Source: Mesostigma viride
Lineage: Eukaryota; Streptophyta; Mesostigmatophyceae; Mesostigmatales; Mesostigmataceae
Length of the DNA: 34,180 nt
Reading direction: 5' to 3'
NCBI GenBank assembly: GCA_009746045.1
Contig: RPFO01001634.1
Span: forward strand, 1-34,180
Shown here: piece after piece, positions 32,261 to 34,180 of the stretch
Numbering within the stretch: position 1 is the stretch's first letter
How the letters are laid out: every line of letters starts with the position of its first letter
The notes under the pieces: generated by a model
The model's input: only the letters and a program-made list of their open reading frames with translations
Databases searched by the model: none
What the model was told of the DNA's origin: nothing
Position numbers and translations under genes: made by a program

Positions 32261-32435
32261 TATGGCGGTGCTACCTGCAGCACACGACCAGTGGACAAGT
32301 GTACACTGCAATGCCATGCGACCACGTCACTAGCAACCAGCTAAGACTCGGCCCGTCAGGCCCGGCTACACCGGACCTGGCGGGTCGAGCTAGCACCTAG
32401 GAACAGTCTGGCACTAACCGCACATCGGTCCACAT

Positions 32436-32479
32436 GACACCTCAGTACCGTACACCCTGCCGTACTGTACTGAGGTGTC
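32436..32479. promoter_or_regulatory. Long hairpin in the LTR
   Basis: Arms GACACCTCAGTAC and GTACTGAGGTGTC pair perfectly (13 bp); after one mismatch four more pairs (GTAC/GTAC) extend the stem, leaving an 8-nt loop. It is conserved in all LTRs (4828-4871, 13436-13479, 24422-24465), about 75 bp from the LTR start in the U3 portion. It could be a regulatory or protein-binding site. Confidence 0.6.
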
Positions 32480-32554
32480 CCGCTCAGCCGCGGTAGGCAA
32501 TACGCGGCGCGCAGGCCGGAAATCCGTGTGTCAGCCTAAGCATCTCATCTAACT

Positions 32555-34180
32555 GCAGTTGCCCCTTGCGTGCGCGGTGATGTACGTGTGTGTGCAGCCG
32601 CCCCTTGCGTGCGCGGTGTGTGTACATGTGAGTGCAGCTGCCCCAAGCGTGCGCGTGTGTGTACATGTGTGTGCAGTTGCCCCTTGCGTGCGCGGTGGAT
32701 GTACGTGTGTGTGCAGCCGCCCCTTGCGTGCGCGGTGTAGGTACGTGTGTGTGCAGCCGCCCCAAGCGTGCGCGGTGTGTGTACGTGTGTGTGCAGTTGC
32801 CCCTTGCGTGCGCGGTGTGTGTACATGTGTGTGCAGTTGCCCCTTGCGTGCGGTGTATGTACGTGTGTGTGCAGCCGCCCTTGCGTGCGCGGTGGATGTA
32901 CGTGTGTGTGCAGCCGGCCCTTGCGTGCATGGTGTGTGTACGTGTGTGTGCAGCCGCCCTTGCGTGCGCGGTGGATGTACATGTGTGTGCAGTCGCCCCT
33001 TGCGTGCGCGGTGTGTGTACATGTGAGTGCAGCTGCCCCAAGCGTGCGCGGTGTATGTACGTGTGTGTGCAGCCGCCCCGTGGTGCGCGGTGTATGTACA
33101 TGTGTGTGCAGTTGCCCCTTGCGTGCGCGGTGTATGTACGTGTGTGTGCAGCCGGCCCTTGCGTGCGCGGTGTAGTACGTGTGTGTGCAGCCGCCCCAAG
33201 CGTGCGCGGTGTGTGTACATGTGTGTGCAGTTGCCCCTTGCGTGCGCGGTGTGTACGTGTGTGTGCAGCCGCCCCTTGCGTGCGCGGTGGATGTACGTGT
33301 GTGTGCAGTTGCCCCTTGCGTGCGCGGTGGATGTACGTGTGTGTGCAGCCGCCCTTGCGTGCGCGGTGTATGTACATGTGAGTGCAGTGCCCCTTGCGTG
33401 CGCGGTGTATGTACATGTGTGTGCAGTTGCCCCTTGCGTGCGCGGTGGATGTACGTGTGTGTGCAGCCGCCCCTTGCGTGCGCGGTGTAGGTACGTGTGT
33501 GTGCAGCCGCCCCAAGCGTGCGCGGTGTGTGTACATGTGTGTGCAGTTGCCCCTTGCGTGCGCGGTGTGTGTACGTGTGTGTGCAGCCGCCCCTTGCGTG
33601 CGCGGTGGATGTACGTGTGTGTGCAGTTGCCCCTTGCGTGCGCGGTGATGTACGTGTGTGTGCAGCCGCCCCTTGCGTGCGCGGTGTGTGTACATGTGTG
33701 TGCAGCTGCCCCAAGCGTGCGCGGTGTGTGTACATGTGTGTGCAGTTGCCCCTTGCGTGCGCGGTGGTGTACGTGTGTGTGCAGCCGCCCCTTGCGTGCG
33801 CGGTGGAGTACGTGTGTGTGCAGCCGCCCCGCGTGCGCGGTGTGTGTACGTGTGTGTGCAGGCCCCTTGCGTGCGCGGTGTGTGTACATGTGTGCAGTTG
33901 CCCCTTGCGTGCGCGGTGTATGTACGTGTGTGTGCAGCCGCCCCTTGCGTGCGCGCCGTGTGTGTACATGTGGTGCGTTGCTGCCCTGCGTCGTCGCGGT
34001 GTATGTACGTGTGTGTATGACAGCGCCCACCGTGCGGCGGTGTATGTACATGTGTGTGCAGGCCCCTTGCGTGCGCGGTGTATGTACTGTGTGTGCAGCC
34101 GCCCTTGCGTGCGCGGTGTAGTACGTGTGGTGCCAGCCGCCCCAAGCGTGCGCGGTGTGTGTACATGTGTGTGCAGTGGA
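32555..34180. repeat. 40-bp minisatellite, block 3 (~40 copies)
   Basis: It opens with the right TSD GCAGT (32555-32559) of copy C and continues the satellite unit that C interrupts. Unit order follows block 1 from 4947 and from 7466. Many units lack one or two bases (for example near 32571, 32650, 32848, 32873), and from about 33,830 irregular insertions and deletions accumulate, so sequence accuracy here is probably low. Confidence 0.95.

Larger units (their letters stand above)
24086..32554 (-). mobile_element. Complete LTR retrotransposon copy C (8,469 bp)
   Basis: A full element on the minus strand: 5' LTR 32100-32554, PBS 32081-32099, gag, integrase, retropepsin-like domain, RT, RNase H, 1.05 kb of 3' non-coding sequence, PPT at 24541-24559, and 3' LTR 24086-24540. 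It is flanked by GCAGT on both sides. The two LTRs look identical over 455 bp, so the insertion is recent. RT and RNase H motifs place it nearest Ty1/copia, but the integrase-protease order is not the copia order. Its reading frames carry about seven frame breaks, mostly single missing bases relative to B or A, which fits poorly with identical LTRs unless they are sequencing errors or the element was copied in trans. Confidence 0.95.
32100..32554 (-). repeat. 5' LTR of copy C (455 bp)
   Basis: Bounded by the PBS on one side and GCAGT on the other; matches 24086-24540 by eye. Termini AGTTGGATG and CATCTAACT are imperfect inverted repeats and differ from the TG...CA ends of most LTRs. Confidence 0.95.

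Noticed and set aside
4947-34180. Telomeric repeat
   Set aside because: A 40-bp GT-rich unit with GCCCC blocks is not a short telomerase-type repeat, and no terminal polarity is seen. Subtelomeric or centromeric location remains possible.

Overview
The window is eukaryotic repetitive DNA. It shows no bacterial gene organisation and no host gene that I can recognise. It holds two components: (i) a minisatellite with a roughly 40-bp unit, in three blocks totalling about 16.9 kb and 420 copies, and (ii) three copies (A, B, C) of one LTR retrotransposon family with Ty1/copia-like RT-RNase H, all coding on the minus strand and all embedded in the satellite. The host lineage cannot be fixed from this sequence; an alga, another protist or an invertebrate are all possible.

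Layout. 1-4946: copy A, cut by the left window edge (end of protease-like region, integrase, gag, PBS, 5' LTR). 4947-9695: satellite block 1. 9696-13554: copy B, a 3.86-kb deletion derivative (unique 105-bp end, integrase N-terminus, intact gag, PBS, 5' LTR). 13555-24085: satellite block 2, containing a 3,847-bp tandem duplication. 24086-32554: copy C, a complete 8,469-bp element with two 455-bp LTRs that look identical by eye, a PBS, an imperfect PPT and a 5-bp target duplication GCAGT. 32555-34180: satellite block 3, which is the continuation of block 2 across the C insertion.

How the parts relate. C interrupts the satellite, and the same stretch survives uninterrupted in block 1 (GCAGT at 7466-7470), so an empty site is present in the window. 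A carries the same right flank as C, so A and C look like copies of one insertion spread by a large duplication (1 to about 6.6 kb resembles 27,586-34,180). B is a separate insertion with its own 5-bp duplication (GTGTG) and two satellite paralogues serving as empty sites.

The element. Reading minus strand, domains run Gag (very long, Pro/Ala-rich N-terminus, capsid-like part, GK-rich basic part, poly-Asn, two zinc knuckles), integrase, a retropepsin-like domain with DTQA in place of D-T/S-G-A, reverse transcriptase with HGDD in place of the usual YxDD, and RNase H. Integrase before protease differs from both the Ty1/copia order (PR-INT-RT-RH) and the Ty3/gypsy order (PR-RT-RH-INT), and is the most unusual feature here. 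LTR termini are AGTT...AACT rather than TG...CA. Gag is open in B but broken in A and C by single-base differences. Because C's LTRs look identical, at least some of those breaks may be sequence errors. Indels become dense in the last few hundred bases, as expected for an unpolished contig end.
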